From a bacterium (GTDB lineage: Bacteria; Bacteroidota; Bacteroidia; Chitinophagales; Saprospiraceae), in NCBI GenBank assembly GCA_024742755.1, contig JANSXW010000028.1:1-54618 (forward strand): 54,618 nucleotides of DNA, given 5' to 3'. Below the pieces are notes generated by a model, which saw nothing but the letters and a program-made list of their open reading frames with translations, was not told the origin of the DNA and did no database searches. A program made the position numbers and the translations under genes. Shown here in pieces: positions 1-9,016 of the stretch; the first letter of the stretch is position 1; every line of letters starts with the position of its first letter.

Positions 1-3000
1 GTAGGTCGCGGTCTCCGTTGGGCTGACCACCGGCTGCGGATTGTTGAAATCGCTGAAGAGTGGGTCTGTGGAAGTCCAGGAATAAGTGGTATTCTCATCC
101 TCCGCGAAGTTGAGCTGCACGGATTCGCCCAGGCAGATGGTCGTATCGTTGGCCAGTTCAACGGCCGGGGCTGGAGAAACGGTCAGGTCGAACGTTTCCG
201 TAAGGGTGCCACACTCCGCCGCACTAATGTAAATCAAGGTATAGGTACCGGATACAGTGGGCTGGAAAGTGCCGCTTTGCCCGGTAGCGAGCTCATTACC
301 GTTGGGGTCGATCCATTCGTAGCGGTCTTCGGCAATAGCATTGTCGATATCCACACTGAAGGTCACTTCTTCGTCGGAGCAAAGGTCCGTGGGCGCAACG
401 TTGACCGCATTGATCTCTGCGGCCTGCACCACCCTTACCTGCACCTGATCTTCCACATCCGGGCAGATGCCATCGCCGGCCACAAGGAAGTAAGTGGTTG
501 TGGTATCGGGGGTTACGGTGAGTGCGCCCTCTTCAATAGTGCCAAAGTCCGGGTCTGTGGCGGTCCAGGTGTAGTTGTAGCCCGGATCGGTATTGAAAAT
601 GAGTTGTATGCTTTCCCCTTCGCAAATGATGGGCGAAACTTCCAGCTCGTAGGGTGGCGGCTGAAGCACGTTCACATTCGCACTCACCTCAGTGGGGCAG
701 TCGCCCACGGAGGCTTCGAGCGTAAAGGTGGTACTTTGAGTGAGATTGCTGCTAGAGGTGTTCAGGCAGTCTGTACAGCTGAGTTGTTCCGTCCCGCCGG
801 TCCACTCAAAGGAAGTGGCGTTATCGCTCACCGTAGCCTGGAAATCGACGCTGTTGCCATTGCAAATCGTGGTGTCAGATGGCGTGATGGTGATCGTCGG
901 CGTCGGGTTTACATTGACTTGTGCGAAGGAGGTATCCGTACAAACGCCGTTTTGGGTTATTCTGAAATAGGTTACCGTATCTACGCCTGTGATGACGAGG
1001 TTGTAGAGTGAATCCGGAGATTCCTGCCCGGTTTCCGGCCCCCATTCGAAGGTTATTCCGGAGAAATCGGAGGGTTCATACAAGGGCGATTGCAATACGA
1101 GGATTTCGCCTTCGCACACGGTCGTATCCAAAGGCATAATACCCAGACCTGCCACTGGCAAACTGTCCACAACCACATAAACGGAGTCTTTGCGGAAGCA
1201 GGTGCTGCCTACCGCTACTTCAGCGTAGTAGGTGGTGGCTGTTTGCGGGCTAACGGTTATTGCAGGCGCCACAAGGGTGTCAAAACCAGGTACAGAGGCC
1301 GTCCAAAGCGGTGTTTCTGAAGTCGGCACGATATTCGTCATGAATTCCAGCTCCACTTCTCCCCGGCAAATCCTCAGGGTGTCTTCTGCGAGAATGTCAA
1401 TACTAATAGGTGTGATCCCCACATTCGTCGAAGCGGTTTCCTCACAGGCGCCGCGCACGGCGGTCAGGGTATAAGTCCCCTCGTTTTGCGGAAAGATAAC
1501 CGTATTGAGCGCAGCAGGGTCTTGAATCGTCTCCGGGCCGGCCCAATTGTAAACCACGCCCGGCTCTGGCGAAAGCTGACTTAGAACCAGAGGGTCGCCC
1601 TGACAAACAGCGGTGTCGCTGCTCAACATAATCACTGGCGGAATGGAAACATTGACCGTTACGCTGTCCAGTGAAGGCACCGGGCATTCCTGGTTTTGCG
1701 CACTGACGTAATAGGTGGTGGTGGTATCCGGCGTGACGGAAGGGTCTGCATCTGTGGAAGTGAAACCACCGGGAGTGGCATTCCAGGTATAATCCACCCC
1801 AGGGGTGGCAGCACCGCCAACGGAAACGGTTTCTCCAAGGCAAATGTCCAGGTCAGGTGAAATGGCTATGGCCGGAGCCTCCGCGTCCAGCACCGTGATG
1901 GTGACCACATCTTCCAGCGTGCAATTGTCTGCAAACAGGGTCACAGGAAGGGTGTAGGTCCCGGCGGCTTCGGCTATGATAAACGGGTCGGGGCACTCCG
2001 TGCAGCTGAGGCTCAGACCGGTGGGGGGCACCCACTCATAAGTGGCGTTTAGGAAATTGCTGCCCGCCACAATTTGGATTTCTTCGTTTCGGCACACCGT
2101 CACGTCAGGCCCGGCATCAAGGTCATAAACCTGCACCAGTACGCTCACGGTATCCTGATAGCAAACAGCATCCACCAAACCCACGTATTCTGTGGTCTCA
2201 GTAGGAGTAGCCAAGGGGTCCGGGCAGTCATCGCACGACAGCGTGGTGGTATCCTTGAGCCAGGTAATGTTGTTGACGGAAGTTTCCAGGAAGAGCTGTA
2301 CGCTCTCGCCCTGACAGATTGCGGTGTCACTATTGAGCAGCTCCACAGGCGTTGGGGCAAGCACATCCGGGTCAGAAGCAGACCAGTCCACCGCAATCGC
2401 TCCACTTTGGATATTGTCTCCCCAGTCATTAATCAGTACTGCGTAAACTTCACCGGGCTGGCAGTTAATGACAGAGGCAAAGTCGTCAACGTTGCCATTA
2501 GGGTCTGGCGCGCAGTCGAATTCATCAAGGACCTCAATGCCGGTGACCGGATGTATGCTTGCCAGTCCGGTGGGGTCAGCCCCGCCGGCATAGGAAGACC
2601 GGATGGGCTGATTGTTTTCCACGAAATCTACGATGGCCTGCGGGTCGCTGCATACTTCATCCTTGTCCAACGGCCCCCAAACCTGAAAGTCGATATCTGA
2701 ATCTTCGGCAGGCAGGTTAGCGGCTTCCACTGTAAAGCCAAAAGGCCCCGCTGCCTGCGCTTCTATCGTAAACCAATAGTAGTTGGGGTCCGCAGAGCCG
2801 GTATTGAACCAGCACCCATCGTTCAGGCCCGGGTTGAAGGCAATGTCCTCAAAGCCCTGATTGAAGGTGAAAACAGAGGGAAGGTTGTCCGGAGGTATAC
2901 AGCCGTTGAGCGGATTGCAAAGCGCATTGAGCAGGGAAGGCTCAAGGTTGCACTCCGCTTCTGTGATCGAGAGGTCAAATTCGGTACAGCCTGTGCCGTT

Positions 3001-4209
3001 GGCTACGATGATGTAGTAAGTGCCGGGCGATTCAAAATTAGTCCCGAATGCCGAACCGCCGCCACCCAGGCCGACGCACTCGGTAGCGGGGTCGAGGGGC
3101 GGCCCGTCCAAAATAAGCACACCAGTACCGGCGTCTGCTCCACTGACGATCACATCTGCACAAAAGCCGCCATCCGTCGTGTAGGAAAACACAAAGTCCG
3201 GCCCATTCAGGAATGGTGTAGGCCCACAGGGCGTTTCCGCAATGGTCCCCGCTTCGCCACAGGTCGTAAATCCGCTGCCCTCGAAGGGAAGACCACTGAT
3301 CACGGTCGGATTGTCCACAGAAGAACCACTGCAAGCCAGCGGGCTGCAATTCCAGGTGAGCTCAAAGCCGGGAGCGGTGGCTGATCCGTCTGAGGTGAAC
3401 TCTATGGTGATGGAGGGTTCAGAAGTTTGTAGGGTGATGGGGTCCGTATTGCCTCCGGTATAGCTTCCCAATAGCGTGCCACCGGCATTAGGGCCGGCAT
3501 AGATATTTAAGAAATCAAAATTATTCTCAAGCTGAAAGTCTTGTATTTGGATTTCCAAACACTCAAAGAGGGTGGAAGGGGTAATCGTGAAAGTGGCATT
3601 CTCACCGTTGCTGTAGTCTGAATCCGGCCCACCGGAATCATAAAGTGTGCCAAAACAGGCTGAGGTGAACGTCTCATCACCCATATTAATGGCGGGTACG
3701 TATTCCTCCACGCACAGGCGGAAATCTCCTGCATTGGGCGTGCCAGTGGGAGAGTAGTCATTGACCCGTATAAAATAGGTCGTATTCGGGGTCAGCCCGA
3801 TGATGTCTACCTGTGCCGTTGCTTCGCCATCCGCAGCGGAAGAACAAAAGCTCAGGTCAGCCAGGCCATCGAACATGCACTCGCCCCGGTAGATGTTGAT
3901 CTGTGGGTTCAGGATGCTGCCATTAGGGCCATCCGTTGCTCCCTGCAAGGTGACGGTGACATCAATAATATCATCCGTTGTGGTAAAAGAGAACCAGACA
4001 TCGCGGTCGACACTGCCCCCGTTGAAGCAGGAGGGGATGTTTTCTGCCCCTATGTTGGAAGGTGTCGCATTGATATTGTCATAGATCTCATCATTACAGG
4101 CCGGGAGCGTGCCAAGTGCGATTAAACCATCACAGTCGTCATTGACGGGTTGGGCAGAGAGGGCAAATTGCAATAACAGTAGTACAGTGAGTGTGGAAAG
4201 TATTCTCAT
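1..4209 (-). CDS. Giant secreted repeat protein with CUB-like and Ig/PKD-like domains (partial, N-terminal part)
   Basis: The frame is open without a stop from the ATG at 4209 to base 1, giving 1,403 residues; the C-terminus lies outside the window. It starts with a signal peptide (MRILSTLTVLLLLQFALSAQ). Residues about 30-160 look like a beta-sandwich with a phrase typical of pre-peptidase C-terminal domains (TPNTTYFIRV). Residues about 180-285 resemble a CUB domain (YDSGG, FLNIYAG, EFTSDGS). From about residue 620 there are ten units of roughly 80 residues, each opening with a pattern like CxGExVxL, followed by Y.W, a DP turn, TTTTY and a closing C..DSVxV; the tenth is cut by the edge. In Bacteroidota such proteins are usually type IX secretion cargo with a C-terminal sorting domain involved in adhesion or gliding. 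That domain cannot be seen here, so export route and role are inferred. Large size and repeats make assembly errors possible. Confidence 0.85.
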   Translation of the reverse strand, partial: MRILSTLTVLLLLQFALSAQPVNDDCDGLIALGTLPACNDEIYDNINATPSNIGAENIPSCFNGGSVDRDVWFSFTTTDDIIDVTVTLQGATDGPNGSILNPQINIYRGECMFDGLADLSFCSSAADGEATAQVDIIGLTPNTTYFIRVNDYSPTGTPNAGDFRLCVEEYVPAINMGDETFTSACFGTLYDSGGPDSDYSNGENATFTITPSTLFECLEIQIQDFQLENNFDFLNIYAGPNAGGTLLGSYTGGNTDPITLQTSEPSITIEFTSDGSATAPGFELTWNCSPLACSGSSVDNPTVISGLPFEGSGFTTCGEAGTIAETPCGPTPFLNGPDFVFSYTTDGGFCADVIVSGADAGTGVLILDGPPLDPATECVGLGGGGSAFGTNFESPGTYYIIVANGTGCTEFDLSITEAECNLEPSLLNALCNPLNGCIPPDNLPSVFTFNQGFEDIAFNPGLNDGCWFNTGSADPNYYWFTIEAQAAGPFGFTVEAANLPAEDSDIDFQVWGPLDKDEVCSDPQAIVDFVENNQPIRSSYAGGADPTGLASIHPVTGIEVLDEFDCAPDPNGNVDDFASVINCQPGEVYAVLINDWGDNIQSGAIAVDWSASDPDVLAPTPVELLNSDTAICQGESVQLFLETSVNNITWLKDTTTLSCDDCPDPLATPTETTEYVGLVDAVCYQDTVSVLVQVYDLDAGPDVTVCRNEEIQIVAGSNFLNATYEWVPPTGLSLSCTECPDPFIIAEAAGTYTLPVTLFADNCTLEDVVTITVLDAEAPAIAISPDLDICLGETVSVGGAATPGVDYTWNATPGGFTSTDADPSVTPDTTTTYYVSAQNQECPVPSLDSVTVNVSIPPVIMLSSDTAVCQGDPLVLSQLSPEPGVVYNWAGPETIQDPAALNTVIFPQNEGTYTLTAVRGACEETASTNVGITPISIDILAEDTLRICRGEVELEFMTNIVPTSETPLWTASVPGFDTLVAPAITVSPQTATTYYAEVAVGSTCFRKDSVYVVVDSLPVAGLGIMPLDTTVCEGEILVLQSPLYEPSDFSGITFEWGPETGQESPDSLYNLVITGVDTVTYFRITQNGVCTDTSFAQVNVNPTPTITITPSDTTICNGNSVDFQATVSDNATSFEWTGGTEQLSCTDCLNTSSSNLTQSTTFTLEASVGDCPTEVSANVNVLQPPPYELEVSPIICEGESIQLIFNTDPGYNYTWTATDPDFGTIEEGALTVTPDTTTTYFLVAGDGICPDVEDQVQVRVVQAAEINAVNVAPTDLCSDEEVTFSVDIDNAIAEDRYEWIDPNGNELATGQSGTFQPTVSGTYTLIYISAAECGTLTETFDLTVSPAPAVELANDTTICLGESVQLNFAEDENTTYSWTSTDPLFSDFNNPQPVVSPTETATY

Positions 4210-4320
4210 GCTTGCCAAGTTAATGTTTGTTTTTCCAGCCCAAATCAGGCTTGAACTTGGCTAAAAATAATCAAAATTTGAAACTACACCTCCCACATTT
4301 CTTTATCGGTCGGATGGTCA

Positions 4321-4347
4321 ACATAAAACCGGGGTCAGGCACCCCCG
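4321..4347 (-). terminator. Possible intrinsic terminator of the hydrolase gene
   Basis: Read on the minus strand, a CGGGG/CCCCG stem with an 8-nt loop overlaps the stop codon of the hydrolase and is followed by GTTTTATGTT. The stem is short and the T tract is interrupted, so this is a modest candidate. Confidence 0.45.
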
Positions 4348-5252
4348 TGAATAAAGCCGGCCACTTCGCGGATCAGGTCCGGGTTTTTCATCAGCCGGTA
4401 GTGCCCGTAACCTTTGGCAATGAGCATACTGGCGTTGTCCCAGGCCTCAAAAATGGAGCGGGCTTCTTCTATTGAAACCACCGCGTCCGTTTCATCATGC
4501 ACAATCAGCACTTTTCCCACACTGTCTTCAATTTTTGCATTGGACGTGTCGGCATGATGGAGGGGGAACTTCACTTTTTGCTCGATAAAGCGGATAAACG
4601 CCCGGGCTGCCGGGGGCGGGACGTTTAGCGTTTCCATGGCGTTGTTCAGGACCTTTTCCATCTTGTCTGGCACACCGATCAGTACGAGCTTCTCGACTTT
4701 GATGGACGGGTCGAGATTGGAAAGGGCAAAAGCCGTGGAGGCGCCCCCGAAGGAATGGGTGATAATGCCGTGCACCCCGCCAATCTGATTGATAATGGCC
4801 CGGACGGCCCCGCCGAAGTGGGGCAGGTTGGTCCGCTTGCCATCAGAATTGCCATGTGCCGGCCCATCGAAGGCGACCACGCGGTAGCCTTTTTCGACCA
4901 GGGGAGGGACAAACGTCCGCAAGGCGGTGCCCCGGGATTCCCACCCGTGCACCAGCAGGATGGTCCGGCCTCCGTAACCCCATTCGTATCCTTTGAGCAG
5001 CTGCCTGCCGTACATAAACTCAAACAAGCGGGCGCTTTCGAGCAGGGCATCACTGGTTTTGTGCCGGGCGCGAATCCGGGGCGTGGAGAAAAAACGGTAC
5101 GCCAGCCTGGCCATGGCTCTGGGGAATATATACCCAAACAGGCCAAACATAAACCGGATAACCTTTAAAACCGGCGGATAGCGGACGGGCTGTTCCGGCG
5201 AGGGGTCTTGGTAATCAGAGGAGAGGTAGCAAATAGATTTAGTGATGGGCAT
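4335..5252 (-). CDS. Alpha/beta hydrolase family protein
   Basis: 305 residues. The alpha/beta-hydrolase pattern is clear: a strand and oxyanion loop (LLVHGWESRG, residues 99-108), the DGPAHGNSD loop (129-137), the nucleophile elbow HSFGGA with Ser167, an acid in VHDETDAVV (Asp253 or Asp256) and His284 in GYGHYRL. It lacks a signal peptide, so it is probably cytoplasmic; a hydrophobic stretch at residues 33-45 could touch the membrane. The substrate cannot be told. The gene lies 12 nt downstream of a TetR-family regulator in the same direction, so the two are probably co-transcribed and the hydrolase is the likely regulated function, perhaps acting on a xenobiotic ester or lipid. The ATG at 5252 is the natural start. 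Confidence 0.85.
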   Translation of the reverse strand: MPITKSICYLSSDYQDPSPEQPVRYPPVLKVIRFMFGLFGYIFPRAMARLAYRFFSTPRIRARHKTSDALLESARLFEFMYGRQLLKGYEWGYGGRTILLVHGWESRGTALRTFVPPLVEKGYRVVAFDGPAHGNSDGKRTNLPHFGGAVRAIINQIGGVHGIITHSFGGASTAFALSNLDPSIKVEKLVLIGVPDKMEKVLNNAMETLNVPPPAARAFIRFIEQKVKFPLHHADTSNAKIEDSVGKVLIVHDETDAVVSIEEARSIFEAWDNASMLIAKGYGHYRLMKNPDLIREVAGFIHGGA

Positions 5253-5264
5253 GTATTCGGAAAT

Positions 5265-5855
5265 TTAGGGTTGGAGTTGTTCAATCATCTGCAAAAGCAG
5301 CTGGGCAACCGGGCTGAAATACCGGTCATCTTTGTGCAGCTGGGCCAGCATGATCCCGCCTTCCAGGGTGGCAATGAACTGGGTGGCGAAGTCTTCGGGA
5401 GATACGTCAGGGTGGACCTGCTTCTTTTCCTGCCCGGTTTTCAGGGTAGTCACTATCCGGTCGTGCCAAATCCCCACGGCTTTGATGGCATGTTCCCTGA
5501 GCAGCAGGTTGCCGTCATCTGCCTCAATGGCTGTGTTTTGGATCGGGCATCCGCCTTCCACGGGCGGCTGGGCGGCATGCTCCTTATAAAAATAAACGAC
5601 AGCCTTAAGTTTATCAATGGGGTGCTCTATGACGCGGGTCCGGGCCCGGACTTGCTGGTGCACCTGATCAACAGCGTGCTGAAAAGCAGCCACGGCAATG
5701 TCCTCTTTACTGGCAAAATTGCCATAAACGCCGCCTTTAGACAGTCCGGTCGCTTTTATGATGTCGCCCATAGAAGTGCCGGCGAACCCGTGCTGGTTGA
5801 ATAAAGCAGCGGCTTTTTCGATGATCTGCTGGCGTGTGCGGTCTGATTTTGGCAT
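5265..5855 (-). CDS. TetR/AcrR family transcriptional regulator
   Basis: 196 residues from the ATG at 5855 (MPKSDRTRQQIIEKAA). The N-terminal helix-turn-helix is typical of TetR: AAALFNQHGFAGTSMGDI followed by the recognition part TGLSKGGVYGNFASKEDI. The C-terminal ligand-binding part has the DUF1956/YcdC-like features seen in many TetR repressors, with a conserved GCPIQNTA segment. The reading frame runs 35 codons further upstream, but that part would overlap the promoter and operator and has no family similarity, so the internal ATG was chosen. It lies 12 nt upstream of an alpha/beta hydrolase in the same direction and probably represses both. A perfect palindrome at 5885-5894 between the -33 and -7 promoter elements is the likely autorepression site. 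Confidence 0.9.
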   Translation of the reverse strand: MPKSDRTRQQIIEKAAALFNQHGFAGTSMGDIIKATGLSKGGVYGNFASKEDIAVAAFQHAVDQVHQQVRARTRVIEHPIDKLKAVVYFYKEHAAQPPVEGGCPIQNTAIEADDGNLLLREHAIKAVGIWHDRIVTTLKTGQEKKQVHPDVSPEDFATQFIATLEGGIMLAQLHKDDRYFSPVAQLLLQMIEQLQP

Positions 5856-5875
5856 GAGTTTTAGTATGATTAATG

Positions 5876-5906
5876 CAAAAATAAACCGATCGGTCTTTAA
5901 ATGCAA
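5876..5906 (-). promoter_or_regulatory. Promoter of the tetR-hydrolase unit
   Basis: On the minus strand TATTTTTG at 5883-5876 matches the Bacteroidota -7 consensus TAnnTTTG exactly. TTG at 5906-5904 lies 20 nt upstream, as expected for the -33 element. The start codon at 5855 is 20 nt downstream. Confidence 0.65.
5885..5894. promoter_or_regulatory. Palindromic TetR operator candidate
   Basis: ACCGATCGGT is a perfect 10-bp palindrome that sits exactly between the -33 and -7 elements of the tetR promoter. Operators of TetR/AcrR-family repressors often contain this type of half-site. Binding by the neighbouring regulator is inferred from position. Confidence 0.6.
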
Positions 5907-5960
5907 CTTGCATAGGGGGGAATCCCGGGTATCAGAATAAAACTTTACCTTCGCACGCAT

Positions 5961-6452
5961 ATGAAACGGGTCTTTTTACATACCGGCAGCAATCAGGGCG
6001 ACAGGCTCAGGAACCTGAAACAAGCAGCATCTACGCTTAGGGAGGCCGTGGGGCCAGTCCTGCAGTCCTCCCGGGTTTTTGAAACAGCAGCCTGGGGCAT
6101 CCGGGACCAACCGGACTTCCTCAATCAGGCATTGGAGCTGGAAACCTCGATTGACCCTATCGGGTTGTTGAATACCGTGCTGGAGATCGAACTGGAAATG
6201 GGCCGGGTAAGGATTCAAAAATGGGGACAAAGGCTGATTGATATTGATATTTTGTACTTCGATGACCTCATTTGGGAAAGTGATCAGCTGACCTTGCCTC
6301 ACCCACATTTGCACGAGCGCAACTTTGTGCTGGCCCCTCTGCTGGACATTGCGCCTGATTTCCTGCACCCCCGCCTGAAGAAAACTACCCGTGAGCTGAA
6401 GGCGCTTTGCAACGACGCGTTGCCGGCTTTGCCTTTACAGCCAGAAGAATAG
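5961..6452 (+). CDS. folK: 2-amino-4-hydroxy-6-hydroxymethyldihydropteridine diphosphokinase
   Basis: 163 residues, the usual HPPK length. It transfers pyrophosphate from ATP to 6-hydroxymethyl-dihydropterin in folate synthesis. Diagnostic motifs are TGSNQGDR near the N-terminus, KWGQRLIDIDILYFDD (residues 88-102) with the two magnesium-binding aspartates Asp94 and Asp96, and LPHPHLHERNFVLAPL (112-127). The gene is divergent from tetR with a 105-bp intergenic region; TACCTTCG just upstream of the ATG is a near match to the -7 consensus, so the transcript may have a very short leader. The next gene follows after 33 nt and may be co-transcribed, although its function is not obviously linked to folate. 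Confidence 0.96.
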   Translation: MKRVFLHTGSNQGDRLRNLKQAASTLREAVGPVLQSSRVFETAAWGIRDQPDFLNQALELETSIDPIGLLNTVLEIELEMGRVRIQKWGQRLIDIDILYFDDLIWESDQLTLPHPHLHERNFVLAPLLDIAPDFLHPRLKKTTRELKALCNDALPALPLQPEE

Positions 6453-6485
6453 CGAACCTTCTGCTGGCTTCTCCGTTTGGTGAAT

Positions 6486-7901
6486 ATGAAACCTACCGTC
6501 GCTATTGCTGGAGCCACTGGTTTTATTGGTCGCTGGTTTATGGACCGATACCGGCATAAATATCGGTTTATCGCGCTAAGCCGCAAGACCATGTCCCCGG
6601 AAAAGGCAGATCCCAATGTGGAATGGCGGCAGGTTGACCTGTACTCCCTTTCCGCCAGCCGCGAAGCGCTCAAAGGCGCGCACTACGCTCTGTATCTGGT
6701 ACACTCCATGCGCCCCTCCACCCGCCTCAACCAAGGTTCCTTCGACAATACCGATTTACTGTTGGCAGACAACTTCGCCCGGGCCGCCGAGCTCAACGCG
6801 GTACAGCAAATCGTTTTCCTGAGCGGTATCCTGCCGGAAGGGAAGCTGCCGGATGCCCGTCCGCTGAGAAGCCGTGCGGAAGTAGAAAAAACCCTGGAAA
6901 GCACCCCCGTGCCGCTTACTACGCTAAGGGCTGGCATCATCGTCGGGCCGGGCGGGACTTCCTTCAAAATCCTGGACCGCCTTGTGGACCGCTTGCCGCT
7001 CATGCTGTGCCCCAGGTGGACGTGCTCCCAGACCCAGCCCATCGGATTGGACGACACCCTGAGGGTCATTGACGCCGTGCTGGGGAATTCCGACTATTTC
7101 AATGCGGAGTATGACATCGTTGGGAAAGGAGTGACCACTTATTTTGATATGCTCAAAAGCCTGGCGAAGCTGAAGGGCAGAAAACGCTGGATTTACGCCC
7201 TGCCTTTCAATCTGCCGGGGCTTTCCCGCCTGTGGGTGGCTTTATTTTCCGGGCTGAGCCCGACCATGGTCTCCCCGCTGATCGCCACGTTGCGCTGGGA
7301 CCTCAAAGGAAAGCCCAATCAGCTGATGGAAGCAGTGCCGCCCACTCAGCATTTTGAAGCGGCAGCGCGGCAGGCATTGCAGCAGCGGGAACAGGTGCCT
7401 GCCTTACCCTTAGCGGGCGAGCAGCAACGCAGAGAAGAAAAAAATACGGTAAGAAGCGTACAGCGCCTGCCCAATCCGGGCGATCACACCGCGATATGGG
7501 TGGCCAAACGGTATCAGACCTGGCTGCCCCGGCACTTCAGGTACATTCTCAAGGCAGACCACCGGGGGCAGACCACTGTTTTTCGTATTGGAGGTTTTGA
7601 ACTGCTGCACCTGAAGTTTATCCCGGACCGCAGTGATGCCAACCGGCAGCTATTTTATATCGTCGGCGGGCAATTGGTGAAGCGCCGGGATCATGGCTGG
7701 CTGGAGTTCCGCAGTGTGCTGGGAGGCCGGTATGTTATTGCGGCTATCCACGAGTTTGTGCCGCGCCTGCCCTGGCTGGTCTACAACCTGACGCAGGCAC
7801 TCGCGCACCTCTGGGTGATGCACCACTTCGGGCGCTACCTTAATTCCCAGCCTCTTGAGCGTCCTGACGGTCATAACGTTCCACTCTCCGACGGCTCTTA
7901 A
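6486..7901 (+). CDS. NAD(P)-binding SDR-like protein with C-terminal DUF2867 domain
   Basis: 471 residues from the ATG at 6486; TTG and GTG codons just upstream are in frame but less likely. The N-terminus is an atypical short-chain dehydrogenase Rossmann fold with GATGFIG (residues 9-15), followed by features of the NmrA/complex I NDUFA9-like group (LVHSMRPS, FLSGILPEG, TTLRAGIIVGPG). The C-terminal 140 residues (after about residue 330) resemble DUF2867, seen fused to such folds in bacterial proteins annotated as nucleoside-diphosphate-sugar epimerases. The canonical YxxxK catalytic pair is not evident, so a classic dehydrogenase activity is doubtful. The last 62 bp overlap the end of the convergent mlaD-like gene, an unusually long tail overlap. 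The substrate is unknown. Confidence 0.85.
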   Translation: MKPTVAIAGATGFIGRWFMDRYRHKYRFIALSRKTMSPEKADPNVEWRQVDLYSLSASREALKGAHYALYLVHSMRPSTRLNQGSFDNTDLLLADNFARAAELNAVQQIVFLSGILPEGKLPDARPLRSRAEVEKTLESTPVPLTTLRAGIIVGPGGTSFKILDRLVDRLPLMLCPRWTCSQTQPIGLDDTLRVIDAVLGNSDYFNAEYDIVGKGVTTYFDMLKSLAKLKGRKRWIYALPFNLPGLSRLWVALFSGLSPTMVSPLIATLRWDLKGKPNQLMEAVPPTQHFEAAARQALQQREQVPALPLAGEQQRREEKNTVRSVQRLPNPGDHTAIWVAKRYQTWLPRHFRYILKADHRGQTTVFRIGGFELLHLKFIPDRSDANRQLFYIVGGQLVKRRDHGWLEFRSVLGGRYVIAAIHEFVPRLPWLVYNLTQALAHLWVMHHFGRYLNSQPLERPDGHNVPLSDGS

Positions 7902-8877
7902 GCGGCATGTACCGGTAGGGGCGGTCCTGGAAATCCGTGACCAGGGAATCGGCTTCACGGGTAAGGTTAGAGAGGTTGCGGTACAGAGCCTCATCCTTCA
8001 TAAGTTGCCCCAGAGTCCCTTCTCCTTCCTTAATGCCATCAACCAGGCCGGAAATACCAGCGATTGCCTTGTTGGCATTTTCAAGCGTCCCTTTCAGTTC
8101 CTGAATAGAAGCGTTGATCTCATTGACCGTTTTTTCCAGGTCGGCAGCGACCAGCTGACTGCTCAGGCTATCTGCATTGGCGATAATTTCCGCAATTCTG
8201 GCATTGTTCTTCTCCAGGTTGCCGGTGATGGATTCGACATTCTTTAAAGAACCCGCGATATTGCCGGATGACCGCCGCATGAGTTGGTCGAGCTGAGCAG
8301 TGGAAGAGTTGAGGTTCGCCATGGTTGCGTCCAGGTTGCGTATGGTATTGGCAATGGGCGATTGGCTTTCTTCGCTGAGCAGGGCGTAGTTGAGCGTATC
8401 GATGACTTTTTGAAGGCTTTTTTGAAGGATGGCAGCGTAATCGCCCACAGCTTCTTCTCCGACCATAGAGTCCAGCAGCCCCCTGAATTCGCCCTCCAGC
8501 GTGTCGCCGGGCTCTGCGCAATCGTCTCCGGAGCAGGGTTTGTCGTACATAAGCATGATCGCCTTGCCGCCCATAAAGCCGGTCGATACAATCACTGCAC
8601 GGGTATCTTTAGGGATCGTCATATCAGGAATGAGATCCAGGACAACCTCTACGGTGCGGTCCACGTCGTTGAGCAGGTCCACCTTAGCCACGCTCCCCAC
8701 GGGGACACCATTGATAAAGACCTGCGTGCCTATCTGCATGCGGTCCACTTTAGGATAGTAGACCTTATAGGTATTGGATTTGAGCAAGACATTCTTGCCC
8801 ATGATGAATTTATAGCCCCAGTAAGAGACCGCGATGGCTACAATAGCGAGAAGACCTACCTTTACTTCGTTTGACAT
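7840..8877 (-). CDS. mlaD: MCE/MlaD-family lipid-transport protein
   Basis: 345 residues. An N-terminal membrane anchor (LLAIVAIAVSYWGYKFI) precedes a single MCE domain at about residues 35-120 (IGTQVFINGVPVGSV, MTIPKDTRAVI). The rest is a long, Leu/Ala/Asn-rich helical region (about 135-300) with heptad character, as in proteins that form a needle or barrel spanning the periplasm. The family carries phospholipids between membranes with an ABC transporter (MlaEF); those partners are not next door. It is followed upstream (to the right) by an amidase gene and a divergent lptD-like gene, so the group looks like an envelope-biogenesis neighbourhood. It has its own promoter. Its C-terminal coding end overlaps the convergent SDR gene by 62 bp. 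Confidence 0.9.
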   Translation of the reverse strand: MSNEVKVGLLAIVAIAVSYWGYKFIMGKNVLLKSNTYKVYYPKVDRMQIGTQVFINGVPVGSVAKVDLLNDVDRTVEVVLDLIPDMTIPKDTRAVIVSTGFMGGKAIMLMYDKPCSGDDCAEPGDTLEGEFRGLLDSMVGEEAVGDYAAILQKSLQKVIDTLNYALLSEESQSPIANTIRNLDATMANLNSSTAQLDQLMRRSSGNIAGSLKNVESITGNLEKNNARIAEIIANADSLSSQLVAADLEKTVNEINASIQELKGTLENANKAIAGISGLVDGIKEGEGTLGQLMKDEALYRNLSNLTREADSLVTDFQDRPYRYMPLKSRRRVERYDRQDAQEAGN

Positions 8878-8899
8878 GGTCGTGTTAGTTTAAGCGTCG

Positions 8900-8907
8900 C
8901 AAAGGTA
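8900..8907 (-). promoter_or_regulatory. -7 promoter element of the mlaD-like gene
   Basis: TACCTTTG on the minus strand matches TAnnTTTG exactly and lies 23 nt upstream of the ATG at 8877, predicting a leader of only about 15 nt. No good TTTG -33 element is seen. Confidence 0.55.
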
Positions 8908-9016
8908 TAGCCCTTTAGGGTAAAACGGTAATTTTCGGCCGTTTACTTCTTCAGGAGAACAGGAGCTGTCAGCCTTAGATTCTAACAGCGCTGTCATTTG
9001 CCAGCCCTCACAGGTG

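Noticed and set aside
277-2700. Several plus-strand open frames of 76-244 codons at the left end
   Set aside because: All lie opposite the uninterrupted minus-strand repeat protein and show no family features.
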